A stretch of DNA of 64,000 bases from JAXLYX01 sp046351215 (GTDB lineage: Bacteria; Myxococcota_A; Polyangia; Polyangiales; Houyiibacteriaceae): the NCBI GenBank assembly GCA_046351215.1, contig JAXLYX010000008.1, positions 1 through 64,000 of the forward strand, in the 5' to 3' direction. The translations under genes were made by a program, and so were the position numbers. How positions within the stretch are numbered: the first letter of the stretch is position 1; each line of letters starts with the position of its first letter. Below the pieces are notes generated by a model that worked only from the letters and a program-made list of their open reading frames with translations, ran no database searches and was not told the origin of the DNA. This document shows, piece by piece, positions 1 to 9,671 of the stretch.

Positions 1-40
1 CTACCTCGGACACGGCCCTCCCGTCGAGAGCGCCATTCCT

Positions 41-721
41 TCAGCGGCCGCCGCCGGTGCGCCGCTTCAGTGTCTGGGCCACCGCGAAGATCGCGCCGAA
101 GAAGCCGACCATCGTCGCGACCACTGCGACCTCGCCGCTCGAATAACCCGGCAGGACGAAGCTGCTCACGAGCACGAGCGCGAGCGCCGAGACGACGCCC
201 CCGATCACGGCGCTCGGGATCACGCGCTGGATCGAGCGCCCCTCCTCCCCCGTGCGATGCGGGTAGTGGCCGGCGAGGTCGACGAGGCCGGCGTGCACCT
301 TGTGCACGGTCTCGCTCGGCTCGAGGAACATCAGCGGGCAGCGTCCCACCACCATCTCGAGCCCGAGCTCGTTCCCGGCGGCGACGGCGCCGTCGCTGAC
401 CGAGCCCTCGCCGGCGCCCCGATGGAGCCAGACGTGCCGGAGCCCCTTCGCGGCGCAGGCCCGCACGACGCCCTCGCTCGCCGACGGGGGCGTCATCACG
501 AGCGCCCAGTCGCGGTCCGTCGGCGCGGCCTCGACGCTCGTGACCACGTCACGCCCGTCGATCGTGCCTCCATGCGGGTTCACGCCGACGACGTCGTAGC
601 CGTGGTCGACCAGTGCCTTCCACACGGCACGGCTGAAGTCCTCCGGGGTCGCGGACACGCCGACGAAGAGAACGCGCTTCTTGGCGAGGAAGGCGTCGAT
701 GGACTCGCGCTCGTGGGTCAT
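41..721 (-). CDS. CoA-binding domain protein with C-terminal membrane anchor
   Basis: A 226-residue protein. Residues 1-145 look like a CoA-binding Rossmann fold of the YccU type: an early strand RVLFVGVSATPEDFSRAVW, then GYDVVGVNPHGG, then a segment reading WLHRGAGEGSVSDGAVAAG. Two hydrophobic segments near the C-terminus (about 168-190 and 197-215) suggest membrane attachment, which the small soluble CoA-binding proteins lack. The family is thought to bind CoA or acyl-CoA; no catalytic role can be read here. It is transcribed divergently from the acyltransferase at 871, and a link to lipid metabolism is only suggestive. Confidence 0.75.
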   Translation of the reverse strand: MTHERESIDAFLAKKRVLFVGVSATPEDFSRAVWKALVDHGYDVVGVNPHGGTIDGRDVVTSVEAAPTDRDWALVMTPPSASEGVVRACAAKGLRHVWLHRGAGEGSVSDGAVAAGNELGLEMVVGRCPLMFLEPSETVHKVHAGLVDLAGHYPHRTGEEGRSIQRVIPSAVIGGVVSALALVLVSSFVLPGYSSGEVAVVATMVGFFGAIFAVAQTLKRRTGGGR

Positions 722-870
722 GGCCGATCAAGTACGCCCGGTGGCTCGATCGGCGAGAGAGCGACACGAATTCTCCCGCATCGGCCTACGTTTTCGGACG
801 ATTCCGCACTTGCCACTCGGCTTCCCCGGCGAGATCCTGAGAAGACGAGCGGCCGAGGAGGAGAGGCGTC

Positions 871-2244
871 ATGGACCGGATGGGACCCCTCGAGGCTTCG
901 TTCCTCCACCTGGAGGGACCGACCACGCCGATGCACGTCGGCTCGGTGGGCATCTTCGAAGGCCCGCCCCCCGACTACGACGAGCTCGTCGCCTTCATCG
1001 CGTCGCGCCTTCCGCGCGTGCCCAAGTACCGCCAGAAGGTGATGTTCGTCCCGGGCGAGCTCGCGCGGCCCGTCTGGGTCGACGACCCGCACTTCCGCGT
1101 CGAGTACCACGTGCGTCACACCGCGCTCCCCAGGCCCGGCTCGGACGCGCAGCTCCGCGAGAACGTCGGACGCATCATGTCCCAGATGCTCGATCGCACG
1201 AAGCCGCTCTGGGAGATGTGGGTGATCGAGGGCCTGCCGGACGACCAATGGGCCGTGATCTCGAAGGTCCACCACTGCATGGTCGACGGCATCTCGGGAG
1301 CGGATCTGCTCACCGTGCTCTTCGAGCTCTCGCCCGAGGCCTCGCCGATCGTGCCCGCTCCGAAGTGGGAGCCGAGGCCCCTGCCCACGAACCTCGAGCT
1401 GCTCAAGGAAGCGGCCACCGATCTCGTGCACGAGCCCCAGGTGCAGCTCGAATCGCTCCGGCGCCTCTACCACGACGACCATCCGATGCGCGACGTGCTG
1501 AACGACGTCGCCGCCGGCCTGAAGCGCGCCGTCGAGCTCCGCGAGCCCGGGCATCCATCCGTCCTCAACGGTCCGATCGGCGCGCATCGCACCTGGGATT
1601 TCGCGCGCGTGCCGTTGCCCGAGGTGAAGGCGGCGGCGAAGCGCTGCGGAGGCACGGTGAACGACGTCGTCCTCGCCGCGCTCACGCAGGGCTTCCGCGA
1701 GCTGCTCCTCGCGCACGGCGAGAAGCTCGACGAGGGACACGTCGTCCACTCGCTCGTGCCCGTCTCCGTGCGCCAGGCCGAGGAGCGGAACCAGTTCAAC
1801 ACGAAGGTCGCGGCGATGGTCGCCTCGCTCCCCACCGGCATCGACGACGCGAAGGAGCGCCTCCGACGCGTGGCCGCGCAGATGAAGGAGCTCAAGGAGT
1901 CGAAGGAGACGAGCGCGGCCCACGCGCTCACGAAGCTCTCGGGCTTCGCGCCTCCGACGCTCGTCGCGATGTTCATGCACTGGGCGCACGGCGTCGTGCA
2001 GAGCCGCGTGAACACCATCACGACCAACGTCCCCGGGCCCCAGATCCCCCTCTACCTCCGCGGGCGCAAGATGGTCGCCGCGCGGCCCTACGTGCCCCTC
2101 GGCGTCGGCATCCGGCTCACGGTCGGCATCTTCTCCTACGACGGGAACATCGACTTCGGCGTCACGGGCGACTGGGACTCGATGGACCACGTCGACGTGC
2201 TCTGCCGCGGCGTCGAGCGGAGCCTCGTCGAGCTCTGCCACTGA
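871..2244 (+). CDS. Wax ester synthase/diacylglycerol acyltransferase (WS/DGAT family)
   Basis: A 457-residue member of the bacterial WS/DGAT family, which transfers acyl groups from acyl-CoA to long-chain alcohols or diacylglycerol to make storage lipids. The N-terminus MGPLEASFLHLEG is typical, the catalytic HHxxxDG motif is present as HHCMVDG at residues 134-140, and the C-terminal half has the family segment TTNVPGPQIPLYLRG. Length matches the family (about 450-480). The ATG at 871 is preceded by a GGAGGAGAGG ribosome-binding site. It probably acts at the cytoplasmic membrane on lipid droplets. Substrate preference cannot be told from sequence. Confidence 0.93.
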   Translation: MDRMGPLEASFLHLEGPTTPMHVGSVGIFEGPPPDYDELVAFIASRLPRVPKYRQKVMFVPGELARPVWVDDPHFRVEYHVRHTALPRPGSDAQLRENVGRIMSQMLDRTKPLWEMWVIEGLPDDQWAVISKVHHCMVDGISGADLLTVLFELSPEASPIVPAPKWEPRPLPTNLELLKEAATDLVHEPQVQLESLRRLYHDDHPMRDVLNDVAAGLKRAVELREPGHPSVLNGPIGAHRTWDFARVPLPEVKAAAKRCGGTVNDVVLAALTQGFRELLLAHGEKLDEGHVVHSLVPVSVRQAEERNQFNTKVAAMVASLPTGIDDAKERLRRVAAQMKELKESKETSAAHALTKLSGFAPPTLVAMFMHWAHGVVQSRVNTITTNVPGPQIPLYLRGRKMVAARPYVPLGVGIRLTVGIFSYDGNIDFGVTGDWDSMDHVDVLCRGVERSLVELCH

Positions 2245-2327
2245 CCACGTCCGCCGGGCCGAGACCGTCCCGGACCGACCCGCACGGGTGATTGACCCGG
2301 GCTCGCGATGATCCCGAGGATCCCGGC

Positions 2328-4476
2328 ATGACGACGCACACCACGTATTGCCGCATCTGCGAGGCGCTCTGCGGGCTCGAGGTCGAGGTCGAGGGCGAGA
2401 CCGTCGTCCGCATCCGGCCGGACGAGGCGCACGTGGTCAGCAAGGGCTTCGGCTGCGTGAAGGGGATGCGCTTCGGGGCGGTGCACCACGATCCCGACCG
2501 GCTCCGCTACCCCATGAAGAAGGGCCCGGACGGGAGCTGGGAGTCGCTGCCGTGGGAGACGGCGACGCGGGAGATCGGGCGGAAGCTCGCGCGGATCCGC
2601 GAGGCGCACGGGCCGCACGCGATCGGCTTCTACTTCGGCAACCCGAGCGCGTTCTCCTACACGCAGCCCTTCGCGATGCAGGGCTTCGTGCGCGGGCTCG
2701 GGACGCGCAACGTCTACTCCGCGGGCTCGCAGGACTGCAACGACAAGTTCGCGGTCTCGGCCGCGATGTACGGCTCGTCCGCCATCCACTCCGTGCCCGA
2801 CTTCGATCGGGTGCGCTTCCTTCTCCTGCTCGGCACGAACCCCGCCGTGAGCCAGATGAGCTTCGTGCACGCGACGCGGCCGATGGAGAAGATCGAGGCG
2901 ATCGCCACGCGCGGCGGCAGCGTCGTCGTCGTCGATCCGCGCCGCTCGGAGACCGCATCCTCGCGCCACGTCGAGCACGTGCCGATCCGCCCCGACACCG
3001 ACGTCCACCTGCTGGCGGCGATCGCGAAGCGCATCGTCGAGCGCGGCCTCGTGCGGAACGAGCTCGTCGCCCGGCACGCGCGCGGCTACGACGCGTTCGC
3101 GCGCGCGCTCCGCGCCTTCCCGCACACGCTCGTCCCCGAGCTCACGGGCGTGCCGGAGGCGACGATCGATCGCCTCGCGACCGAGCTCGCCGGCGAGCGC
3201 GCGGCGATCCACCTCTCCACCGGCGTGAACCAGGGCTCCGAGGGCACGGTCGCGTACTACCTCGTGCAGGCGATCCACCTGCTCACCGGCAACCTCGACT
3301 CCGCGGGTGGCTCGATCGTGCCGGAGCATCTCTTGCCGCTGCCGCGCCTGATGCAGCTCGCCGGCGTCGATCGCTCGCCGCATCGCTCGCGCATCGGCGA
3401 CTTCGAGCCCGTGCTCGGCACGATGCCGGCGAACATCCTCGCCGACGAGATCCTCACGGACGGTCCCGGCAAGATCCGCGCGCTGATCGTGACGGCGGGG
3501 AATCCCGCGCTCTCTTGTGCGAATTCCGATCGGATGCAGAAGGCGCTCTCGGAGCTCGAGTTGCTCGTCACCGTGGACCTCTACCGCAACGAGACGGGCG
3601 AGCTCGGGCATTACGCGCTGCCCGCGCTCGACTTCCTCGAGCGCGAGGATTTCCCGATGGCCTTCCTCGGGTTCCAGCCCGAGCCCTACCTGCAGTGGAC
3701 GGAGGCCGTCGTCCCGCCGAAGGGCGAGTCGCGCTCGGAATGGGACATCGTCGTCGACCTCTACGCGAGAGGGATCCTCTTCGGCGTCCCCGGGCTCGCC
3801 CAGGCGATTCACGGCGGTCGCAAGCTCGGCTCGCTGTCTCCGTTCTCCCTGCTGCCCCGCGATCGACGCGATCCTGAGGTCGCGCGGGAGCTCGATCGCC
3901 GAGCTCCGCGCGAATCCGCACGGGATGCTTCGGACACCGAACCAACCGGGCAGCTTCCTCGGCAGGCGCGTGCTCACGGAGGACGGCAAGGTCGACCTCG
4001 CGCCGCGCGCCCTCGTCGACTCGCTCGCCATGCTCGGCGATCGTGCGAAGAAGGCGCTCGACGGCCGCGCGCGCGACGGGCGCCTGCTCCTCTTCTCGAA
4101 GCGCGAGAAGACGAGCCACAACAGCTGGCTGCACAACGTCGAGGATCTCGTGCGTCCGCGCCGCTCGACGAACCACGCGCACCTCCATCCCGACGATGCC
4201 AGGGAGCGCGGCATCACCGACGGGATGCGCGTGCGCGTCACGAGCGAGGTCGCGTCGATCGAGCTCCCGGCGAAGCTCGATCCCGACGTCGTCCGCGGCG
4301 GCATCGCGATCCCCCACGGCTGGGGCCATCGGGGCGCGCCCTCGCTGCGCGTCGCGAGCCGCACGCACGGCGTCGACGTGAACCGCCTCGCGCCCGACGG
4401 AGTCGCGCACACCGATCGCCTCTCGGGGATGACGAAGCTCGTCGGGATCCCGGTGGAGGTGGTGGGGGTGGGGTGA
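2328..4476 (+). pseudogene. Molybdopterin (bis-MGD) oxidoreductase, frameshifted in this sequence
   Basis: Encodes a roughly 715-residue Mo/W-bis-MGD oxidoreductase in two frames. The N-terminus has the [4Fe-4S] cysteines C8, C11, C15 and C43 (CRICEALC then GFGCVKG), followed by cofactor-binding segments such as LLLGTNPAVSQ. The C-terminal dinucleotide-binding-type barrel (NHAHLHPDDARERGITDG) lies in a second frame. The switch falls in a C run at 3855-3858: three C instead of four would give a continuous LLPAIDAIL. Both sides keep good coding character, so the break is recent or a sequence error. The redox substrate is unknown; no partner subunit is adjacent. The start at 2328 (MTTHTTYC) is preferred over an in-frame ATG at 2292. 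Confidence 0.85.
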
Positions 4477-4526
4477 GGGGCGGGCCGCGGGCTCGGCGGG
4501 ATTGCGCCGGGACGGACGGCCGAAGC

Positions 4527-6698
4527 CTACGCGTGACCTCTCTCGATCGGGAGCGATCCACGACGGTCACCGCGACGGCGCCTGCGACGGCCCGCGAGGA
4601 GAATCGTGGCCAGCGCGACGAGACCGATTCCCGTGCCCGACGACGCGCCGCGCGCGACGCCGCATTGCGACGACTTCCGGGGTGGAATCGACGCGTCCGG
4701 GGAACCACCGTCCTCGACCGAGCCATCGGGGCCCACCGTGCCCGCGTCGCAATACGACGCGTCCGGCGCCACGGGACGTCCGCCGTCGGAGACCGTGTCG
4801 AGGCACGCGAGCGACAGACGGCCCCCGACGGTCGGCTCGGCCCCGGCCGTGAAAGCGATGCGCCGCGGCATGGCCTCGGGGCAAGACCGCGCGATGACAT
4901 CGGTGTGGTCGTCGTAGAACCACCCGAGACCCGTCGGTGTGGCGTGCGCCGCGAGCGCGGCCGAGTCGACCGGCAGCTGAACGACCCGGCACACGTCGCG
5001 ATGATCGAGCGTCTGGCGCAAGGGCTGGGCCTCACGCCCTCGGTCCGCGAGCTCGGCGCAGGTCGTGCCGGCGGGTAGCTCCTCGAGGACGTCGCAGCGC
5101 ACCTCGCCGGTCGTGTCGCGTGCGAGCGCCGCGGGCAGGCAGCGATCCCCGAGCTTCTGCCCGACGATCTGGACGAAGCCCTCGATCGCAGGTTGGAAGC
5201 TGGGGGCGCAGATCGATTGCACGAAGACGTCGACCCCCTTCTGCTGCAGGCCCTCGGCGACGCGCACGATCCGTCGACCTGGCGTGGCTGCCGTGTCGTA
5301 GGGGCCGAAGGAGTAGGTGGCGACCTCGGCGGCGGAGGGCTGGATCGCCGCCGGCGACAGATCGGCGTTTCGCGCGAGGACGCAGGCGTAGCCGAGCGCG
5401 GCCTCGTCGATGGTGACCGGCCGAACCAAGGGGTAGCTCCGCGAGAGGAGCGTGTACTGCATGCGCGGGTCGTCGAGGAGCGTGGACAGGTTCCAGATGC
5501 CCTCCACCTGCGCCGCCGAACCCGGCTGCCCGTCGGTCAGGTCGTGCGGGACGCCCGTGATCGCCGCGAAGACGATCGAGTCGGGGCGCGGACGCATCGC
5601 CACGATGCCATCGACGTACCGCGCGACGTCGTGGAGCAGGCTCGGAGGGCGTGCCGGGAGCTCACTCGAGAAGCGGGCGCAGCGCGTGTTCGCCTGGAAA
5701 CCACGGGTGACGGTCGAGGCGTTCGCCGAGGGATCGTCGTAGGGAGGCGCGGCGTCGTAGTCGAACACCCGGCGGTCCTTGGCCGAGCAATCGTCCTCGT
5801 CGCTCACGAGCACGAGCGCGAGCAACGAATCGGGGCGGAACCACGAGCCGTTCGTGCTCGGGTCGTCCCCGTGGCCAGAGCCACGTGTCGGCTCCGTGGG
5901 AGCCGCGTAGAACGCTCCGCCCGTCGGAACGGATGCGGAGGGCGTGATCGCCTTCAGCATCGATTCGAGCTGCTGCTCGAAGCCACAGCCGCCGGTCCCG
6001 ACGTTCGTCATGCAGGCGACCCTCCGCACGTAGGCGTTCACGTCGGTGGTGCTCGGAGCCCCTCCGCTCGGTGGGTCGAAGGAGAGGAAGGCCGGAAGCG
6101 TGGCGAACGTCAGGAGATCGTCGCCTCCCATCCCGTCGAAATCGCAGTTCAGGTTCGTCGCGCCCGTGGCGTCGGTCGGATCCGCCACGGGGACGGTCTG
6201 CACGATGCCCATGGAATCCCGGTAGGAAACTGTCGATCGCGCTTGTCGCACGAGGAGACCGTCGTCGCCGTGGCGCGCGCGCTCCACGTCGAATCCGGTG
6301 GCGGGGTCGTAGCCGCACGTCGGGAGCTTCGGCTCTCCCGCGTTCTCGCCGACGCCGTCCACTCCCATGTCGGAGTCGATCACGCCGATCCGGAGGCTCG
6401 TCACGGGCACGAGGTTCGGTGTCGTCGGATCCAGATCCGGGTCGCCCGTGACCAAGCCCTCGACGAGCCGCGGGAACTGCTGACGGAGGAGCGCCTGCTC
6501 CGAGGCCATCGAATTCGAGTTGTCGATCAGGAAGAGGAGATCGACCTTCTCGAGCAACGTGGGCTTGAGGGTCCAGTAGACGACCGGATCCGTGCACGGA
6601 TCGAGAGCCGATTCCCGACTTCCGATCGCATCCGGCGAGGCCGCGCAGGCGCAGAGCCCGAGCACGGCGAAGAAACCCATGAAGCCACGAAGGCGCAT
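4527..6698 (-). CDS. VWA-domain lipoprotein with MYXO-CTERM signal
   Basis: About 723 residues from the ATG at 6698, which follows a GGGGGGAG ribosome-binding site. A lipoprotein-type signal ends near LCAC (Cys18). A von Willebrand factor A domain follows, with the metal-ion-dependent adhesion motif DNSNS at 59-63 and a later VLVSDEDDCS segment, as in myxobacterial surface VWA proteins. The C-terminus has a Cys (QCGVARGAS), a hydrophobic stretch and an Arg run, matching the MYXO-CTERM sorting tail. A lipid anchor plus a C-terminal sorting signal on one protein is unusual. Probably a cell-surface adhesion protein; ligand unknown. Confidence 0.82.
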   Translation of the reverse strand: MRLRGFMGFFAVLGLCACAASPDAIGSRESALDPCTDPVVYWTLKPTLLEKVDLLFLIDNSNSMASEQALLRQQFPRLVEGLVTGDPDLDPTTPNLVPVTSLRIGVIDSDMGVDGVGENAGEPKLPTCGYDPATGFDVERARHGDDGLLVRQARSTVSYRDSMGIVQTVPVADPTDATGATNLNCDFDGMGGDDLLTFATLPAFLSFDPPSGGAPSTTDVNAYVRRVACMTNVGTGGCGFEQQLESMLKAITPSASVPTGGAFYAAPTEPTRGSGHGDDPSTNGSWFRPDSLLALVLVSDEDDCSAKDRRVFDYDAAPPYDDPSANASTVTRGFQANTRCARFSSELPARPPSLLHDVARYVDGIVAMRPRPDSIVFAAITGVPHDLTDGQPGSAAQVEGIWNLSTLLDDPRMQYTLLSRSYPLVRPVTIDEAALGYACVLARNADLSPAAIQPSAAEVATYSFGPYDTAATPGRRIVRVAEGLQQKGVDVFVQSICAPSFQPAIEGFVQIVGQKLGDRCLPAALARDTTGEVRCDVLEELPAGTTCAELADRGREAQPLRQTLDHRDVCRVVQLPVDSAALAAHATPTGLGWFYDDHTDVIARSCPEAMPRRIAFTAGAEPTVGGRLSLACLDTVSDGGRPVAPDASYCDAGTVGPDGSVEDGGSPDASIPPRKSSQCGVARGASSGTGIGLVALATILLAGRRRRRRGDRRGSLPIERGHA

Positions 6699-6899
6699 TC
6701 GGCCCACTCCCCCCGAGGTGCTGCGGCTACCCGCGTCCGCCGCCCAGGCGGGCGCACTCTGAGCGCGCCGTCGTGCGCGATCAACGGAATGCACGATCGT
6801 TACAGGTCACGACTCCGCGGCGAGCCGCGTGCCACATCCGCGAGCGCTGGGGAGCCCTCGGCCCGTGCGTGCTCGCGCATGCTCGGCGACGATGCCGGA

Positions 6900-7079
6900 T
6901 CAGCGAACGGTCGCGCCTCCCTGCACGACGACGAAGTGGTCGCATGCGAGCGCGGGGATCGAGACGTTCGCCCCCACCCACTCGGGTACTTCGGGGCATG
7001 GCTCGACCTTCGCACGAGCGAGCTCGAGGTCTCGGAGCCCCTCGCCCCAGGGCAGTCGACCGACGCCGCGCCCCGTCAC
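6900..7079 (-). CDS. Possible 59-residue protein coupled to the ADP-ribosylglycohydrolase gene
   Basis: A GTG codon at 7079 overlaps the TGA of the upstream gene (GTGA), and the frame runs 59 codons with a composition like real protein here (PEVPEWVGANVSIPALACD). No family is recognised. The upstream enzyme already ends with its usual family tail, so this is not simply its missing C-terminus. It may be a small coupled protein or chance. Confidence 0.3.
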   Translation of the reverse strand: MTGRGVGRLPWGEGLRDLELARAKVEPCPEVPEWVGANVSIPALACDHFVVVQGGATVR

Positions 7080-8101
7080 CCACGCCCCCGCGGAAGCAAG
7101 CCGAGCAGCCGCGCGAACCCATGCCCGAGGACGACCGGGTAGAGCGCGAGATTGCGGAGGAGCGCCGCGATGGACGACCACGAGGGAATCGCACGGCCGT
7201 CGAGGGCGCGCGCCAGCTTCGTCAGATGCCGCCGACCGAAGGGTCCTCCGGGCAGCCTCTCGACGAGCCCGTTCGGGAGGCCCCTCGGTCCGTGCAGCGC
7301 TCCGAGCCAGCCGCCGAGGATCGCGGCTGCGGTGTCGGTGTCGCCTCCCTCGCGGATGGTCGCCTCGATCGCGGGTTGGAAGCTCGAGCCCCGGGCCACG
7401 AAAGCCCACGTGGCGAGGGCGAGCGTCGCCACCACGTAGCCCGTGTTCTCCGGCCCTTCGTAGGCCTCTCCGCAGCGCGCGCGTCCGAGCGCGGTCTGGA
7501 GCGCGTCGCGCAACTCGTTCGCCCCGACGACGTCGAGCGATCGTTCGACGAGTGTCGCGCGGTCGAGCTCCGGCTGCGTGCAGCAGAGCGAGGCGAGCTC
7601 CGAGACGTAGACGGCTCCGTCGACGGCTCGAGGGTCCGTGTGCGTGATGCGCGCCTGCAGGGCGGAGAACGCACGTCGCTTCCCCGCATCGTCGGCGAAG
7701 AAGGCTCCGACGACCGCCGCGCGCATCGCGGCACCGTTTCCAGCCGACCCGACGCCGGACTCTTCGACCGCGAAGAGCAGCTTCGTGCACGCCCTCGCGG
7801 TCGCGGCGCCGATGCCGAAGGGGAGCCGGAGGAACCATGCGCAGAGCGCCCGTCGGAACGCGCGTCGGCTCGCTCCGAGCTCGCCGCGCCCACGGAGCAG
7901 GCTCTCGAGCAGCAGCGCCGACTGTTCCGTGTCGTCCGAGACGAAGCCGAGGGGACCGAGGAGATGGTAGCGATCGAAGGACGGATTCCATCGCGCGATC
8001 GCCGTCGCGCCGAGCCCTTCGAACGGAAGCCCGAGCGCGTCTCCGATCGCCGTGCCGAGGAGGAGCCCCTCCATGACCTCCGAGGGTTCGCGCGGCGCCA
8101 T
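7076..8101 (-). CDS. ADP-ribosylglycohydrolase family protein
   Basis: About 341 residues from the ATG at 8101. It has the ARH/DraG-family signatures: GTAIGDALGLPFEG at residues 16-29, the metal-binding SDDTEQ at 55-60, an internal ENTGYVVATL segment and the C-terminal EGGDTDTAAAILGG. These acidic residues bind two Mg ions. The family removes ADP-ribose from arginine or other residues or from nucleic acid. The ending (NLALYPVVLGHGFARLL) is typical of a bacterial subgroup, so the gene appears complete. It lies downstream of the transglutaminase-like gene on the same strand, about 90 bases away. Confidence 0.9.
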   Translation of the reverse strand: MAPREPSEVMEGLLLGTAIGDALGLPFEGLGATAIARWNPSFDRYHLLGPLGFVSDDTEQSALLLESLLRGRGELGASRRAFRRALCAWFLRLPFGIGAATARACTKLLFAVEESGVGSAGNGAAMRAAVVGAFFADDAGKRRAFSALQARITHTDPRAVDGAVYVSELASLCCTQPELDRATLVERSLDVVGANELRDALQTALGRARCGEAYEGPENTGYVVATLALATWAFVARGSSFQPAIEATIREGGDTDTAAAILGGWLGALHGPRGLPNGLVERLPGGPFGRRHLTKLARALDGRAIPSWSSIAALLRNLALYPVVLGHGFARLLGLLPRGRG

Positions 8102-8193
8102 GCGTCTTCCTCCGGCCACCGAGGCTCGGTGGACGAGGAACGAGAACGGAGGGCTGCCGGGGAGCATTCCCGGGGGTGCGCTCCCGCCGCCCG

Positions 8194-8880
8194 CTACGCC
8201 TTCGACTCCGCCTTCGCCTCGCGCTCGAACTCCGCGGCGTCGTGGGAGCGTGTCGCACCGCTCATCGTGGAGCCGAAATCGCTGCCGTACGCTTCGATCC
8301 AGGCCTCGAGGATCCTCGGGAGGTCCAGATCGGCGAAGGTGCCGCGGTCGCGCACGTACTCCATGTGGCGGCCGCCTGCGTTGTCGAAGGGCTGCAGCAG
8401 ACTGTCGTGCTCGCCGTCGAACTCGAGCGTGCGCACGCCGGTCTTCTGGCACAGCGAGAGATTGAACGTCGGCGTGGCCTTCACCCAGCGTCCGCCGAGC
8501 CACAGCTCCGTGTAGCCGTGGAAGACGAACAGGTCCGACTTCATGATCGCGCGCAGGCGGTCCGACGTCAGATGGTTGCGGACGTCGGCGAAGCCGAGCC
8601 GCGCGGGGATGCCCACGGCCCGCGCCGATGCCGTCAGCAGCATCGCTTTCGGGATGCAGAAGCTCTCGCCCCGCGCGAGCGTGGTCGAGGCCTTCATGTC
8701 CTCGAGGGTCGGCGGCGTGCCGAACGGGTTGTAGCGGATCCCGTCGCGCACGGCGTAGAAGAGCCGTCGCGCGCGCTCGCGTTCGTCGTTCGCCCCGTCG
8801 CAATGCCTGCGCGCGAAGTCGCGCACGGAAGGGTGATCGGAGTCGAGGGCCGCGGTCGAGGCGAGATACGCCGGATCCAT
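8194..8880 (-). CDS. Transglutaminase-like (cysteine protease fold) protein
   Basis: A 228-residue single-domain transglutaminase-like protein. The nucleophile Cys75 lies in ARGESFCIPKA and the His is H121 in VFHGYTELWLGGRW. The usual third acidic residue (DPT) is replaced by the ATPTFN segment, as in a subgroup of bacterial members. No signal peptide is visible, so it is probably cytoplasmic. The family includes peptidases and amidases; the substrate cannot be told. It precedes the ADP-ribosylglycohydrolase gene on the same strand. Confidence 0.87.
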   Translation of the reverse strand: MDPAYLASTAALDSDHPSVRDFARRHCDGANDERERARRLFYAVRDGIRYNPFGTPPTLEDMKASTTLARGESFCIPKAMLLTASARAVGIPARLGFADVRNHLTSDRLRAIMKSDLFVFHGYTELWLGGRWVKATPTFNLSLCQKTGVRTLEFDGEHDSLLQPFDNAGGRHMEYVRDRGTFADLDLPRILEAWIEAYGSDFGSTMSGATRSHDAAEFEREAKAESKA

Positions 8881-9042
8881 GCGTGATCGCTACAGCGTCT
8901 CGACGAGCTTGTCGAGCGCCCCACGTGGCGCCGTCGGGACGGGCATGTCCCGTCCCGGCATCGTGCGGAGATGCGCGCGTCGCGTACGAGCGTTCCGCAT
9001 CTCGTGCTTGTCGTCCGTGCGTCGGTATGCCATCAGCGCGGC

Positions 9043-9333
9043 ATGCAGAAGCTCGTTCCCATCCTCGTCTTCGCCATGGCCCTGTCCGGCTGCGCAGCGA
9101 CCGAGGCCTCCAACCGCGACACGCTCCCCGCCGCGAACGTCATCCAGTGTCGGTCGCTCTGTGATTCGACCGGGATGCCGCTCCAATCGATCGTCATCGT
9201 CGCCAACCAGACCGGTTGCGTCTGTGGCAACGCCAGTGCGGGCGGCTCGGCCGCGGCGACCGGCGGCGCAGCGGCGGTGATGCTCGCCCAGCAACAGGAA
9301 CAACAGCAGCAGCAGCAGCAGCAGCGGCGGTAG
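9043..9333 (+). CDS. Small lipoprotein with polyglutamine C-terminus
   Basis: A 96-residue lipoprotein from the ATG at 9043: signal MQKLVPILVFAMALSGCA with lipobox LSGC, then a short Cys-containing domain (C35, C39, C56 and C58 approximately; QCRSLC and GCVCG), a Gly/Ala linker, and a tail of glutamines ending in two arginines. The glutamines are encoded mostly by CAG repeats. No family is recognised. An upstream in-frame ATG at 8971 would place the signal peptide internally and is less likely. Confidence 0.7.
   Translation: MQKLVPILVFAMALSGCAATEASNRDTLPAANVIQCRSLCDSTGMPLQSIVIVANQTGCVCGNASAGGSAAATGGAAAVMLAQQQEQQQQQQQQRR
9304..9324 (+). repeat. CAG trinucleotide repeat (7 units)
   Basis: Seven uninterrupted CAG codons after CAACAGGAACAA, encoding the polyglutamine tail of the small lipoprotein. 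Such a tract can change length by slippage in whole-codon steps, so the tail could vary in length without breaking the frame. Confidence 0.9.
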
Positions 9334-9671
9334 CCGCGCCGCGATCCCGTGGAGGGACGTCTCGCGTTCGAGGGACGTCCCCACGAGAGCCTCCGTCATC
9401 CTCGCGTGGTCGTCGGAGCCTCGTCGGCGACGAAGAAGAGCGCGAGGCAACAGCTCGCGACGAGTCTCCGGCTCGCGGCGGATGGTGCTCGACGAGAGAC
9501 GCAGCGTCGAACGCCGGAGACTCCGACCGGCATGCCGCGCCGCCCTCGCGAACGGTCGTCCTGCAGCGCGGTCCGGGGAAGTCGTTGCACGTCCAATCGT
9601 CTCTCGGGTTCGAGGTGGAGGCCGGCATCGAACACGCTGGACAATGAAAGCGATAGCTGTTTCGATTCGTT
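9334..9671. other. Intergenic region, no gene seen
   Basis: No reading frame here has a recognisable start, ribosome-binding site and protein-like content. The last 60 bases before 9672 are clearly richer in A/T than the surroundings, as expected for a promoter of the downstream lipoprotein gene, but no good -35/-10 pair could be assigned. Confidence 0.5.

Noticed and set aside
5193..7142. Long forward-strand frame across the VWA gene
   Set aside because: Antisense of a clear VWA lipoprotein; composition is that of a GC-rich shadow.
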